From NCBI GenBank assembly GCA_024639405.1, contig JAHEIL010000048.1:47797-111796 (forward strand): DNA of 64,000 nt, read 5' to 3'. This DNA is from Crocinitomicaceae bacterium (GTDB lineage Bacteria > Bacteroidota > Bacteroidia > Flavobacteriales_D > Crocinitomicaceae). The position numbers were made by a program, and so were the translations under genes. The notes under the pieces were generated by a model. That model was not told the DNA's origin, made no database searches, and was given only the letters and a program-made list of their open reading frames with translations. This document shows, in pieces, positions 18,427-28,377 of the stretch. Position 1 is the stretch's first letter, and each line of letters starts with the position of its first letter.

Positions 18427-20775
18427 ATGTTTAAATTACTTGTCGCATTAACACTGCTTGTACCTTTTTTTTCATTAGGACAAAACAACTCACAATCCAT
18501 TAGAGGGACGATAACAGACAAACTTACTCAAATGCCAATTATTGGAGCTACAATTCAAGTTTCTAATCAAAATATTGCTTGTGTTTCAGACACTTTTGGC
18601 AATTATGCGTTAAAAAATCTTGCACCAGAACGCTATGAATTGAACGTAGTTTTCGTTGGTTATAAAACGATGATTTTACCTAATATTGAAGTGACTTCTG
18701 GAAAAGAGGTTATTCTTGATTTATCCATGGAAGAAGAATTTAAACAACTAAAAGGAGTTGTTGTAACAGCTTCAACTAAAGGAGGCACAATCAACAAACT
18801 AGCAACAGTAAGTGCTCGAACTTTTTCTATGGAAGAAGTCAACCGCTATGCTGGAGGAAGAAATGACCCTGCACGCTTAGCAGCTAATTTTGCTGGAGTT
18901 AGTGCGCCCGATGATAGTAGAAATGACATTGTGATTCGCGGAAATTCTCCAGTTGGCGTTTTATGGAGAATAGATGGAATGAACGTTACGAATCCAAATC
19001 ATTTTGCTGCTGTTGGAACTACTGGTGGTGCGGTTAGTGCATTGAATACGAATCTTTTGAAAAATTCAGACTTTTTCACCTCTGCTTTTCCTGCAGAATA
19101 TGGAAATGCTACAGCAGGAGTTTTTGATTTAGGTTTACGATCTGGAAACAATAAAAAAAGAGAAACAACACTACAAGCAGGAGTAATAACAGGCTTAGAA
19201 GTGACAACTGAAGGTCCATTCAGTAAAAAAAACGATGCTTCCTATTTACTTGGATATCGCTATTCGTTAGCTGGAGTAGCTCAAGCAGTTGGTGTGAACA
19301 TCGGAACAACAGCGACACCATCTTACCAAGATTTTTCATTTAAACTTGCCAGTGGCACAACAAAATTTGGCAAATTTTCTCTTTTCGGGATTCTTGCTTC
19401 AAGCACAATCAATATTGGAGGAGGCTCATCCAATACACTTTATGGAAATGGAAATAAAATAGATTTTGAAAGCAAAATTGGCATAGGTGGAATCAACCAT
19501 TTTAAACAAATCAATGCAAAATCTTTTATCACTTCGTCCTTTGGAATCAATTACGCTTCAACCCTTCAAACAGCATACGATTATGATAAAATGGCTGACT
19601 CAAGTTATGTTAGAGAAGACAACAATGTTACTAAATCAACTTATTTCTTGAGTAGTACTTATCACTTAAAACTTACCAATCGCTTATTTTTCAAGCTTGG
19701 AATTCAAGATGAAGTCATTGATTTAAACTTGTCTTACAAAACAAAAGACAATGTTTTTGCCCCAGAAAAACAACTTTGGGATTATTCAAATAGCACCAAT
19801 TTAGTTCAAGCGTTCGCACATTTAAAATATACTTTTTCACCTAAATTGACGCTTAATGCTGGATTACATTCACAATACTTTTTTCTAAACAATTCATCTT
19901 CAATTGAACCAAGAGTTGGTTTGATTTACAACATTACAAATAAAAGCAGCATCAATTTTGGTTATGGATTACATGCACAAATGCAACCTATCAATGTGTA
20001 TTTCTTACAAACTAGAGATGCCAATGGATCAATTCTTTACAACAATAAAAATCTTGATTTTACAAAAAGTCATCACATTGTATTAGGTTACAACATTCAA
20101 CCATTTACAGATTGGAGAATAAAAACAGAACTCTATTACCAAGCATTGTACAATGTTCCGGTTACATCTCTTTCAAGTAGTTATTCCATGTTAAATACGG
20201 GTGCAACCTTTAAAACGGATTTAACAGACAGTTTAATCAATTCAGGGAATGGTACAAATTACGGAATCGAATTGACTTTAGAGAAGTTTTTCAGTAATGG
20301 CTATTATGGATTATTAACCGCATCAGTTTACAATTCAACTTACAAAGGAAGCGATGGAATAAGTCGCAACACTTCTTTCAATGGCAATTATGTTGGAAAT
20401 TTTTTAGTTGGAAAAGAATGGAAAGTAGGAAAAGATAAGAGAAATCGAATTTCAATTGATGGTAAATATACGTATGCAGGTGGAAGAGCTTTTACCCCTA
20501 TCGATTTAACTGCATCAATTGCTACGGGAATAGAAGTGCTTTCCAGCGATGTTAATTCTGATAACTATGAGGATTATTACCGATTAGATTTTAAAATAGG
20601 TTTTAAATTAAACAGTAGTAAAAGAAAAATTGGGCAAACATTTTCACTTGACTTACAAAATGTAACCAATCATTCGAATGTTTTTTCTCAGAATTATGAT
20701 AATAAATTACAAAAAATAAATACGACCTATCAATTAGGTTTTTTTCCAAATGTCGTTTATAAATTGCAATTTTAA
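18427..20775 (+). CDS. TonB-dependent receptor with N-terminal carboxypeptidase-regulatory-like domain
   Basis: A 782-aa outer-membrane receptor. Signal peptide MFKLLVALTLLVPFFSLGQ; CarboxypepD_reg-like domain (about 25-105, RGTITDKLTQMPIIGATIQV); plug domain (about 110-230, IVIRGNSPVGVLWRIDGMNV and FPAEYGNATAGVFDLGLRSG); then a long beta-barrel ending in aromatic LGFFPNVVYKLQF. It imports a large or scarce ligand using TonB energy; the ligand is unknown. I chose ATG 18427, which starts the signal peptide, over the in-frame GTG at 18391. No SusD-like partner is adjacent. Confidence 0.9.
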   Translation: MFKLLVALTLLVPFFSLGQNNSQSIRGTITDKLTQMPIIGATIQVSNQNIACVSDTFGNYALKNLAPERYELNVVFVGYKTMILPNIEVTSGKEVILDLSMEEEFKQLKGVVVTASTKGGTINKLATVSARTFSMEEVNRYAGGRNDPARLAANFAGVSAPDDSRNDIVIRGNSPVGVLWRIDGMNVTNPNHFAAVGTTGGAVSALNTNLLKNSDFFTSAFPAEYGNATAGVFDLGLRSGNNKKRETTLQAGVITGLEVTTEGPFSKKNDASYLLGYRYSLAGVAQAVGVNIGTTATPSYQDFSFKLASGTTKFGKFSLFGILASSTINIGGGSSNTLYGNGNKIDFESKIGIGGINHFKQINAKSFITSSFGINYASTLQTAYDYDKMADSSYVREDNNVTKSTYFLSSTYHLKLTNRLFFKLGIQDEVIDLNLSYKTKDNVFAPEKQLWDYSNSTNLVQAFAHLKYTFSPKLTLNAGLHSQYFFLNNSSSIEPRVGLIYNITNKSSINFGYGLHAQMQPINVYFLQTRDANGSILYNNKNLDFTKSHHIVLGYNIQPFTDWRIKTELYYQALYNVPVTSLSSSYSMLNTGATFKTDLTDSLINSGNGTNYGIELTLEKFFSNGYYGLLTASVYNSTYKGSDGISRNTSFNGNYVGNFLVGKEWKVGKDKRNRISIDGKYTYAGGRAFTPIDLTASIATGIEVLSSDVNSDNYEDYYRLDFKIGFKLNSSKRKIGQTFSLDLQNVTNHSNVFSQNYDNKLQKINTTYQLGFFPNVVYKLQF

Positions 20776-20899
20776 AATTGAAAAAGAAGACTTTTCGCGC
20801 TAAGGATTGAAGTGGAAAGCCCTCACTCCATTGATAGCTATAATTGAAGGAAGACTTGCAACGGAAAGCCTGCTCGAGTGCCCAAAAAATTTACCTTCT

Positions 20900-20930
20900 T
20901 TTGTTTCAACAAATAATCTCCTTACTTTTG
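20900..20930 (+). promoter_or_regulatory. Consensus promoter of the TrmH-family gene
   Basis: TTTG (20900-20903), 19 nt, TACTTTTG (20923-20930): exact Bacteroidota promoter consensus. The box ends 5 nt before ATG 20936 and so fixes that start codon. Confidence 0.8.
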
Positions 20931-20935
20931 TAGAG

Positions 20936-21466
20936 ATGAATAAAAAATTAAAATTGTGGGAATTGGATCGTGTGAGCGAAGAAGCATTTAAAGTGCAGAA
21001 AAAATTCCCTTTGATCTTAGTATTAGACGACATTCGAAGTTTGAACAATGTGGGTTCTTTTTTTAGAACAGCCGATGCTTTTAATGTTGAAAAAATCTAT
21101 TTGTGTGGCATCACTGCTTGTCCACCTCATCGTGAAATCCAAAAAACAGCGCTTGGTGCAACAGAATCTATTGAATGGGAACATGTAACTGACATTACAC
21201 AATTGATCCAACAATTGAAAGCTGAAAACACAACCATTTGCAGCATTGAACAAACAGAAAAAACAACGTTTCTTCAAGATTGCAATTCGTTGCTTGGTGA
21301 TCGTTTTGCTTTGATTTTTGGAAACGAAGTCAATGGTGTAAATCAAACCGCTATTGATGAGTCAGATGTTGTCATTGAAATCCCACAATTTGGCACTAAA
21401 CATAGCTTGAATGTTTCGGTTTGTGCAGGCGTTGTCTTATGGGAATTTGCCAAAAAATACATTTAA
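20936..21466 (+). CDS. TrmH/SpoU family RNA 2'-O-methyltransferase
   Basis: A 176-aa SPOUT-class methyltransferase. SPOUT motifs are visible: LDDIRSLNNVGSFFRTADAF (about 28-47, the RNA-contacting motif 1 with catalytic-type Asn and Arg), ALIFGNEVNGV near residue 124 (motif 2) and IPQFGTKHSLNVSVCAGVVL (about 147-166, motif 3). It probably 2'-O-methylates a tRNA or rRNA ribose using SAM; the site cannot be told. The in-frame extension from 20807 is rejected because a perfect promoter lies inside it. Length is short, lacking the N-terminal RNA-binding domain of RlmB-type members. Confidence 0.9.
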   Translation: MNKKLKLWELDRVSEEAFKVQKKFPLILVLDDIRSLNNVGSFFRTADAFNVEKIYLCGITACPPHREIQKTALGATESIEWEHVTDITQLIQQLKAENTTICSIEQTEKTTFLQDCNSLLGDRFALIFGNEVNGVNQTAIDESDVVIEIPQFGTKHSLNVSVCAGVVLWEFAKKYI

Positions 21467-21553
21467 ACTATTCATCGTTCAAAAGAACATTTTTTCCCTA
21501 AAGTTGTTTTTAAAGTAATCATTAACTTTACAGCGTTTTTTTACATACACAAC

Positions 21554-22564
21554 ATGATTCAAACAGATATTATCATTATTGGTGCTGGCCCAGTTGGACT
21601 TTTCACCGTTTTCGAAGCCGGATTATTAAAATTAAAATGTCATTTAATTGACTCTTTGCCACAAGCTGGAGGTCAATGTTCAGAGATTTATCCGAAAAAA
21701 CCAATTTACGACATCCCAGGATTTCCAAGCGTTTTGGCGGGTGAATTAATTGATAATTTGATGGAACAAGCAGCTCCTTTCAAACCTGGATTTACCTTGG
21801 GCGAAGCAGCTATGACCATTGAAAAAACTGCAGATGATAAATTCATTGTGACAACTGTTAAAGGAACAAAACACGAAGCACCAATTGTTATGATTGCAGG
21901 AGGTTTAGGTGTTTTTGAACCACGTAAACCACCGATTGAAAATTTAGGAGCATACGAAGATAAAGGTGTAGAATACATCATTAAAGACCCTACATTCTAC
22001 CAAGACAAGCGCGTTGTAATTGCAGGTGGTGGTGATTCAGCATTGGATTGGTCGATATTTTTAGCAGAACGTAAAATCGCGAAAGAAGTGGTTTTAGTTC
22101 ACAGAAGTAGTTCGTTCCGTGGACATTTAGATTCTGTTCAAAAAGTAATCGATATGGCTGGAAAAGGCGAAATTATTTTGGTTACAGAAGCAGAAGTAAC
22201 GGGAATCAAAGGAGCGAATAACGTTGAACAAATAGTTATTACGCATCAAAAAGATGGGGAAATTATTCGAAACACAGATCATTTCATTCCATTATTTGGC
22301 TTGAAACCAAGTTTGGGTCCGATCGCTGATTGGGGCTTAGAAATTGATAAAAATGCCATCAAAGTAAATACCTTAGATTATTCAACGAATATCCCAGGAA
22401 TTTATGCCATCGGTGATGTAAATACCTATGAAAATAAATTGAAATTGATTTTGTGTGGTTTCCACGAAGGAACATTAGCGGTACAATCTGCATTTGCGCG
22501 CATTCACCCAGATAAGAAAAACATTTTAAAATACACAACCGTAAACGGTGTTCAAGGATTTTAA
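21554..22564 (+). CDS. Ferredoxin/flavodoxin-NADP reductase, thioredoxin-reductase-like
   Basis: A 336-aa flavoprotein. FAD-binding GAGPVG (residues 10-15) is followed by AGGQCSEIYPKKPIYDIPGF, and a second Rossmann motif VIAGGGDSALDW binds NADPH. It ends with the FAD-contacting IYAIGDVNTYENKLKLI. The CxxC active site of thioredoxin reductase is missing. This matches the YumC-type ferredoxin-NADP+ reductases, which pass electrons between NADPH and ferredoxin or flavodoxin. It has its own terminator. Confidence 0.9.
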   Translation: MIQTDIIIIGAGPVGLFTVFEAGLLKLKCHLIDSLPQAGGQCSEIYPKKPIYDIPGFPSVLAGELIDNLMEQAAPFKPGFTLGEAAMTIEKTADDKFIVTTVKGTKHEAPIVMIAGGLGVFEPRKPPIENLGAYEDKGVEYIIKDPTFYQDKRVVIAGGGDSALDWSIFLAERKIAKEVVLVHRSSSFRGHLDSVQKVIDMAGKGEIILVTEAEVTGIKGANNVEQIVITHQKDGEIIRNTDHFIPLFGLKPSLGPIADWGLEIDKNAIKVNTLDYSTNIPGIYAIGDVNTYENKLKLILCGFHEGTLAVQSAFARIHPDKKNILKYTTVNGVQGF

Positions 22565-22585
22565 GACTTGCTTTTGATAAAATTT

Positions 22586-22613
22586 AAACCGCGGCAAGAC
22601 TGCGGTTTTTTTT
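22586..22613 (+). terminator. Terminator of the ferredoxin-NADP reductase-like gene
   Basis: AAACCGC / GCGGTTT stem with a 9-nt loop and a run of eight T, starting 22 bp past the stop. Confidence 0.85.
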
Positions 22614-22646
22614 ATGCTTATCTTTATGCTTAGAAGTATTTAAAAA

Positions 22647-23987
22647 ATGATTCGTAAAAACATAAATGCTGTTGTTTTATTAGGTGTAATATCGCTAGCA
22701 AGTATTTTGTTTGTTCAATTGATTTGGATGCGCAAAACCATTGCCATTCAAAAAACAAACATTGCCATTCAAGAAAAGGAAGAACGCTTAAATATTAAAC
22801 AGTTTTCGGAAGATGTACACATTGCCTTGCGTAATGTATTGGAAGAAATTTCAACGATGAAAGCCGATAGTTCCGATTTGTATGGCGCTGTGAAACAATT
22901 ACGCACCAATTACTTTACAGTAGATATCAACGAAGAATTGCATCCTTATTATTTAGAAACCTTATTAAAACGGGAATTTTACAACCACAGCATTCACCAA
23001 GATTTTCAATATGGAATTTACGATTGTTTCAGTGATTCCATTGTTTTTGGAAATTTGATAAAATTCACCAAAGATTCGTTGTATGCTCCTGTTTCAGATA
23101 CTTTGACAGGCATCACTTCAGCCAAACTTAGTTGGAAAAAAGACGGACATTATTTTACGGTATTTTTCCCTAACGTGCTATCTGAATTCATTGAAAAACC
23201 TTCTGAATTGATTTCACCTTGGATTTACATTTCCATAATTGTTTTGTTGGTGTTTATCTTTTTCACCTATACGATAACTATTATTTACCGTCAAAAACGC
23301 CTTTCTGATGTAAAAACTGATTTCATCAACAACATGACGCATGAATTAAAAACGCCCATTTCAACCATTGGACTTTCGAGTGAAATGTTATTACGTTCCG
23401 ATTTCACCAACGATCCTGAAAAATTACAACGTTACGCATCCATCATTTACAAAGAAAACAAACGCTTGGAAAACCAAGTAGAACGGGTGTTGAATGTTGC
23501 GAAACTAGATACAGAACCATTGGTTTTGAAAAAAGAAGCACTTCAGCTCGATACGATGCTGCTTGAAATCAAAGACAACTTTCTATTCAATCAATTGGAA
23601 AAAGAAGGAAATATTGAGTTGTACTTAAACGCTGAGAAACATGCAATTGTAGCCGATCCAATTCATTTCACGAATGTCATCTACAACTTAATTGACAATG
23701 CAATCAAATACTGCGACAAAATACCGCATATTACCATTAGTACCAAAACACTAGATCGACAACTTCAAATAACGTTTACAGACAATGGAATTGGTATAAA
23801 AAAGGAGGATGTGAAGTTGATTTTTGATAAATTTTACCGTGTACCAACTGGGAATTTACACAATGTTAAAGGTTTTGGTTTAGGCTTGTTTTATGTGAAA
23901 TTAATCATTGAAGCACATGGTGGTAGAATCGTGTGTGAAAGTTCAAAAATAAATGGAACAACATTTACAATTACAATTCCACAATAA
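22647..23987 (+). CDS. Sensor histidine kinase, two-transmembrane type (orphan)
   Basis: A 446-aa membrane kinase. TM1 at about 8-27, extracytoplasmic sensor to about 190, TM2 at about 192-214, HisKA domain with phospho-acceptor His232 in NNMTHELKTPIST, then HATPase with NLIDNAIKYC (N box), DNGIGI (G1) and GFGLGLFYV (G2). No response regulator is next to it. It closely resembles the kinase at 45177-46799, sharing the YRVPTGNLHNVKGFGLGL stretch, so the two are paralogues of the RprX-like group and could share the regulator at 44466-45155. The signal is unknown. Confidence 0.9.
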   Translation: MIRKNINAVVLLGVISLASILFVQLIWMRKTIAIQKTNIAIQEKEERLNIKQFSEDVHIALRNVLEEISTMKADSSDLYGAVKQLRTNYFTVDINEELHPYYLETLLKREFYNHSIHQDFQYGIYDCFSDSIVFGNLIKFTKDSLYAPVSDTLTGITSAKLSWKKDGHYFTVFFPNVLSEFIEKPSELISPWIYISIIVLLVFIFFTYTITIIYRQKRLSDVKTDFINNMTHELKTPISTIGLSSEMLLRSDFTNDPEKLQRYASIIYKENKRLENQVERVLNVAKLDTEPLVLKKEALQLDTMLLEIKDNFLFNQLEKEGNIELYLNAEKHAIVADPIHFTNVIYNLIDNAIKYCDKIPHITISTKTLDRQLQITFTDNGIGIKKEDVKLIFDKFYRVPTGNLHNVKGFGLGLFYVKLIIEAHGGRIVCESSKINGTTFTITIPQ

Positions 23988-24017
23988 GCATTAAATTTAT
24001 CATTCAAATAACATAAA

Positions 24018-25295
24018 ATGAAACCAAACAAATTTATCAACTTCTTTTTTGGTGACAAAGAAAAAATGGATAGTGAGCGTTATTTCATCATGATAACCTG
24101 TTTAACAGCAACGCTATTTTTAATTATTCTTTCGGTTGTCCATTTAATCAATGGATTCAGAATTCAACCTTTCATCATGTCGAGTTCGAGTTCTGTTATA
24201 ATGATGGCATTGTATTTTATTTTGCGGTATACGTCCTTTTTGTTCTGGCCAAAATTAATTTTAACGACAATTGGAATTGCATTTTTAGACATTACGTGGT
24301 ATGTCAAATATTTATCAAACGGTCCTGTCTTGTTTTTTATTTTTGCTTTTGGCGCGTTAGTTTTGTGGGTTTGGCATGGGAGAGCGTTGGTTGTTTTACT
24401 TTCGATTTACTTTTTAAATATTGTTTTCTTATTCTTTATAGATTACACAGCATCAAGCTCACTCTTCGACTATCCTTCTCCAGATAAACGTATGTGGGAT
24501 ATTTATTTGAGCTTCTTTTTGTATTCAGCATTGCTTATTTTTCTTTTATACATTATCAAACGTGATTTTATTGCACAAAAAGAAAAAGCGATTCGATCCG
24601 ATCAACTAAAAACAGCTTTTTTGTCCAATATGTCACATGAGATCCGGACACCTATGAATGCAATTGTTGGATTTTCGAGTTTAATTGAAGATGAAAAAGA
24701 TCAATCTACACGCGCTCAATACGTAGATATCATTCAAAACAGCAGTGATAATCTATTAAAACTAATAAATGACATTATCGAATTATCTAAAATAGAAACA
24801 GCAGATTTTCAATTGATTTACCAAACTTTTACAATTGAACAACTGTTCTCAGAATTAAAACCCATTGTTTTAAATGAACAAAGAAAACACAACCGAACAG
24901 AGATTCAAATAATCTATGACAATAAAATTGGCAACAAGACAATCATTTCTGATCCGCGAAGAATAAAGCAATTACTCATAAATTTAATCGTAAATGCATT
25001 GAAATTTACTGAAAAAGGCACGGTAACAATTGAAACTTCGCTAAACAAAGGTGGCCTGCTAGAGTTTTCTGTCATTGATACCGGAATTGGTATTAAACCA
25101 GAAGATTTGCCAAAAATCTTTGACCGTTTTGTGAAATTTGATCATAATGGTTCAAACAAAGAAGGATCTGGTATTGGGTTGACCTTAGTGCAACACATAG
25201 TTGAACTTTTAAAAGGGGAAATATCCGTTGTAAGTGAAGAAAACAATGGCTCTACTTTTAGAATCTCAATTCCTGTTTCAAGTGACTCGCATTAA
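24018..25295 (+). CDS. Polytopic membrane sensor histidine kinase
   Basis: A 425-aa kinase with about six hydrophobic segments in residues 20-182 forming a membrane-embedded sensor, a short linker, then HisKA with His207 in LSNMSHEIRTPMNAIVGFS. The HATPase domain ends with DTGIGIKPEDLPKIFDRF and GSGIGLTLV. The dimerisation/phospho-acceptor sequence is of the hybrid-kinase type, but no receiver domain is fused and no regulator gene is adjacent. It starts 30 bp after the preceding kinase gene; a TAAATTTA box at 23992-23999 suggests its own promoter. Possible phosphorelay input; signal unknown. Confidence 0.88.
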   Translation: MKPNKFINFFFGDKEKMDSERYFIMITCLTATLFLIILSVVHLINGFRIQPFIMSSSSSVIMMALYFILRYTSFLFWPKLILTTIGIAFLDITWYVKYLSNGPVLFFIFAFGALVLWVWHGRALVVLLSIYFLNIVFLFFIDYTASSSLFDYPSPDKRMWDIYLSFFLYSALLIFLLYIIKRDFIAQKEKAIRSDQLKTAFLSNMSHEIRTPMNAIVGFSSLIEDEKDQSTRAQYVDIIQNSSDNLLKLINDIIELSKIETADFQLIYQTFTIEQLFSELKPIVLNEQRKHNRTEIQIIYDNKIGNKTIISDPRRIKQLLINLIVNALKFTEKGTVTIETSLNKGGLLEFSVIDTGIGIKPEDLPKIFDRFVKFDHNGSNKEGSGIGLTLVQHIVELLKGEISVVSEENNGSTFRISIPVSSDSH

Positions 25296-25424
25296 ATTAG
25301 TGAAGTATTAAGATCTATTTAATTCCGAATTTTTGGTAAATCTTGAACGATTAATGCTATATCAAGTAAAACTTGAATAAAAATGAATCGCCAATATTCT
25401 TTCGGTAGTTCATTAAAAAATGTG

Positions 25425-25432
25425 TACTTTTG
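25425..25432 (+). promoter_or_regulatory. -7 box of the J/KTSC gene
   Basis: TACTTTTG, exact match to TAnnTTTG, 94 nt upstream of ATG 25527. It excludes the in-frame ATG at 25383, which lies upstream of the box. Confidence 0.6.
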
Positions 25433-25526
25433 CACCCAAAACAATAAAATTCACAAGGTTTTTACCACATTCTATGTGCCAACTAAATCTTTGTTAGTTT
25501 ATAATTTCAACAAAAAACCTTTCAAA

Positions 25527-25973
25527 ATGAAAAGAATTATTGAATACAGAAAATTATTTGATGTAGATCAAAAAGCAGATTTAAACACCTTAAAAACGAA
25601 ATATAAAAAACTAATTAAAGAGTGGCATCCTGATAAATTTCAAGAAGGAGATCCGAAATTGAAAGAAGCTGAAGTAAAGAGCAAATCAATCATCGATGCG
25701 TATCATTTTTTAGTTTCAATTTCACCTGAAACACACGAACAAACATTAGCAGAATATACTGAAACGATTACAACTAATGCTATTGAAGATTACCAATACA
25801 AAGGATTAACGTTAAAAGTTACGTTTCAAAATGGTAGTACGTATGAATACTTTGGTGTTCAGAAAAATGTTTATAACAAATTAAACAGTTCACCTACTCT
25901 AGCTCGTTTTGCAAGAAGACATATTTTTAACTCATATGTATACAGAAACGTTAGTAAAGCAACCGTTGTTTAA
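25527..25973 (+). CDS. J-domain protein with C-terminal KTSC domain
   Basis: A 148-aa protein joining a DnaJ J-domain (about 5-70, with the DnaK-stimulating HPD at residues 34-36 in KEWHPDKF) to a KTSC domain (about 88-145, with TLKVTFQNGSTYEYFGV and YNKLNSSPTLARFARRHI). J-domains recruit and activate Hsp70. KTSC domains are small and probably nucleic-acid or translation linked, since they also occur on lysyl-tRNA synthetases. The start at 25527 follows a promoter box and leaves a leader of roughly 90 nt, unusually long here. Confidence 0.85.
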   Translation: MKRIIEYRKLFDVDQKADLNTLKTKYKKLIKEWHPDKFQEGDPKLKEAEVKSKSIIDAYHFLVSISPETHEQTLAEYTETITTNAIEDYQYKGLTLKVTFQNGSTYEYFGVQKNVYNKLNSSPTLARFARRHIFNSYVYRNVSKATVV

Positions 25974-25996
25974 CAACTTTTTTACTAATAATTCCT

Positions 25997-26004
25997 TAAA
26001 TTTG
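25997..26004 (+). promoter_or_regulatory. -7 box of purM
   Basis: TAAATTTG, exact match, 18 nt upstream of the purM ATG. No convincing -33 TTTG. Confidence 0.5.
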
Positions 26005-26022
26005 TACTTTATTTAAAAATTT

Positions 26023-27192
26023 ATGGCTGATACTCGTTACAATCTTCGTGGTGTTTCTGCAGGAAAAGAAGATGTTCACAATGCAATAAAAAATGTTGAC
26101 AAAGGATTGTTTCCACAAGCATTTTGTAAAATCGTACCCGATTATTTATCAGGAGATGAGGATTATTGTATTGTCATGCATGCAGATGGTGCTGGAACAA
26201 AATCATCTTTAGCCTATACTTATTGGAAAAAAACAGGTGACATTTCTGTTTGGAAAGGAATTGCACAAGATGCATTAATCATGAACATTGATGATTTGTT
26301 GTGTGTTGGAGCTACCGATAAAATATTACTTTCTTCTACTATTGGTCGCAATAAGAATGTGATTCCAGGAGATGTCATCGCAGCAATAATTAATGGAACT
26401 GAAGAATTACTAGCTACTTTACGTGAACAAGGAATTGGCATACATTCAACTGGTGGTGAAACAGCAGACGTTGGCGATTTAGTTCGAACAATCATTGTTG
26501 ATTCAACGGTAGTATGTCGCATGAAACGATCAGACGTGATTTCAAATCACACCATTCAAGAAGGCGATGTGATTGTTGGTTTGGCTTCTTTTGGTCAAGC
26601 AAGCTATGAAACTGGATACAACGGTGGAATGGGTAGCAATGGTTTAACATCAGCTCGACACGATGTGTTTAACAAATCCATTGCTCAAGAATTTCCCGAG
26701 AGTTACGACCCAAGTGTTCCAGAAGAATTGGTTTTTTCTGGCACAAAAAATTTAACAGACTCAGTTGAAGGTTCACCAATCAATGCAGGTCAATTGGTGC
26801 TTTCACCTACAAGAACGTATGCGCCCGTTATCAAAGCTGTTTTAGATCAACACAGAAGTGAAATTCACGGAATGGTTCATTGTTCTGGTGGAGCTCAAAC
26901 GAAAGTGTTACACTTCGTAAACGATGTGCACATCATCAAAGATAATTTATTCCCAATTCCTCCTTTGTTTCAATTGATTCAAGAAGAATCCAAAACAGAA
27001 TGGAAAGAAATGTACAAAGTTTTCAATATGGGTCACCGTATGGAAATTTATGTCAATCCTTCTATTGCAGAAGAAATAATTGCTATTTCTAAATCTTTCA
27101 ACATCGACGCACAAATTGTTGGTCGAGTTGAAAAAAGCACTGAAGGAAAAAAATTAACAATTGAATCTCCATATGGAACTTTCAATTATTAA
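26023..27192 (+). CDS. purM: Phosphoribosylformylglycinamidine cyclo-ligase (AIR synthetase)
   Basis: A 389-aa enzyme of purine synthesis, converting FGAM plus ATP to aminoimidazole ribotide. The fold is the PurM/PurL/SelD ATP-binding type, with HADGAGTKSSLAY near residue 53, DALIMNIDDLLCVGATDK near residue 83, STGGETADVGDLV near residue 142 and VGLASFGQASYETG near residue 186. It is longer than E. coli PurM (about 345 aa), as usual for the Bacteroidota form. The neighbouring prfA begins 27 bp after the stop and is probably co-transcribed. Confidence 0.93.
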   Translation: MADTRYNLRGVSAGKEDVHNAIKNVDKGLFPQAFCKIVPDYLSGDEDYCIVMHADGAGTKSSLAYTYWKKTGDISVWKGIAQDALIMNIDDLLCVGATDKILLSSTIGRNKNVIPGDVIAAIINGTEELLATLREQGIGIHSTGGETADVGDLVRTIIVDSTVVCRMKRSDVISNHTIQEGDVIVGLASFGQASYETGYNGGMGSNGLTSARHDVFNKSIAQEFPESYDPSVPEELVFSGTKNLTDSVEGSPINAGQLVLSPTRTYAPVIKAVLDQHRSEIHGMVHCSGGAQTKVLHFVNDVHIIKDNLFPIPPLFQLIQEESKTEWKEMYKVFNMGHRMEIYVNPSIAEEIIAISKSFNIDAQIVGRVEKSTEGKKLTIESPYGTFNY

Positions 27193-27219
27193 ATAAAAAA
27201 GCATTCAATCTTTTTATAA

Positions 27220-28302
27220 ATGAGTGATTTATTATCCAAATTAGAAGCTATTCATTTTCGATTTGTCGAAGTTGGAACCATGATTACTGATCCTGAGATC
27301 ATCTCAAACATGGAACGCTATGTAAAACTGAATAAGGAATACAGAGATTTAGAAGAAATTGACTCCGTTTATAAAAACTACAAAAATTTAGTTGGTAATT
27401 TAGCTAATGCAAAAGAATTGTTAGAAACTGAAACCGATCCAGAAATGCGCGAAATGGCAAAAATGGAAATCGATGAGTTAGAACAATTACGTCCCGTGAT
27501 GGAAGAAGATATCAAACTCTTGTTAATCCCAAAAGATCCTGAAGACGATAAAAATGCGATCATGGAATTGCGTGCAGGAACAGGTGGCGACGAAGCGTGT
27601 ATTTTTGTAGAAGATTGTTTTAGAATGTACACCATGTTTTTCAAAGAAATGGGTTGGCAGTATGAAATTTTAAACTCTTCTGAAGGTACGATTAAAGGAT
27701 ACAAAGAGATTTCGATGGAAATTACAGGTTTAGGGTTGTATGGAATGTTGAAATTTGAATCGGGGGTTCACCGCGTTCAACGTGTACCTGAAACAGAATC
27801 ACAAGGTCGTGTGCACACTTCAGCAATAACAGTAGCTGTTTTGCCTGAGGCTGAAGAAGTTGATTTCAACCTAGACATGAACGATGTGCGTAAAGATACC
27901 TTTAGAGCATCAGGAGCTGGAGGTCAGCACATTAATAAAACAGAATCTGCTATTCGTTTAACACACATTCCTACAGGAGTTGTTGTGGAATGTCAAGACG
28001 GTCGTTCCCAACATAAAAACTTAGAAAAAGCAATTTCTGTATTGCGTTCGCGTTTGTACCAAGCAGAATTAGATCGTTTACACAATGAACGAGCTGCACA
28101 AAGAAAAACGTTGGTTTCAACAGGAGATCGATCTGCAAAAATCAGAACTTATAATTATCCGCAAGGGCGAATTACAGATCACCGCATCAACAAAACAATG
28201 TACAATTTAAGTGCATTTATGAATGGTGATATGAAAGAAATGATCGAGTCTTTGAAAATGGCTGAAAATGCTGAAAAATTAAAAGGTCAAGAAAATCTAT
28301 AA
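27220..28302 (+). CDS. prfA: Peptide chain release factor 1
   Basis: A 360-aa class I release factor that ends translation at UAA and UAG. The stop-codon-reading motif is P-x-T, here PET at residues 190-192 in RVQRVPETESQGRVHTSA, as in RF1; RF2 would have SPF. The peptidyl-tRNA-hydrolysing GGQ is at residues 234-236 in GAGGQHINKTESAIRLTH, and its Gln is the usual methylation target. Length and domain order are standard. Confidence 0.96.
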   Translation: MSDLLSKLEAIHFRFVEVGTMITDPEIISNMERYVKLNKEYRDLEEIDSVYKNYKNLVGNLANAKELLETETDPEMREMAKMEIDELEQLRPVMEEDIKLLLIPKDPEDDKNAIMELRAGTGGDEACIFVEDCFRMYTMFFKEMGWQYEILNSSEGTIKGYKEISMEITGLGLYGMLKFESGVHRVQRVPETESQGRVHTSAITVAVLPEAEEVDFNLDMNDVRKDTFRASGAGGQHINKTESAIRLTHIPTGVVVECQDGRSQHKNLEKAISVLRSRLYQAELDRLHNERAAQRKTLVSTGDRSAKIRTYNYPQGRITDHRINKTMYNLSAFMNGDMKEMIESLKMAENAEKLKGQENL

Positions 28303-28377
28303 TTTTTAAACCTTTAACATAATTAATTGTTTAGAAGTCAAAATGATTTACGATTTTTGCACTGAAATAAACAATAC

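Noticed and set aside
20807..20935. N-terminal extension of the TrmH-family protein
   Set aside because: Contains an exact TTTG-N19-TACTTTTG promoter just before ATG 20936.
25383..25526. N-terminal extension of the J/KTSC protein from ATG 25383
   Set aside because: A perfect -7 box (25425-25432) lies inside it and the J-domain begins at ATG 25527.
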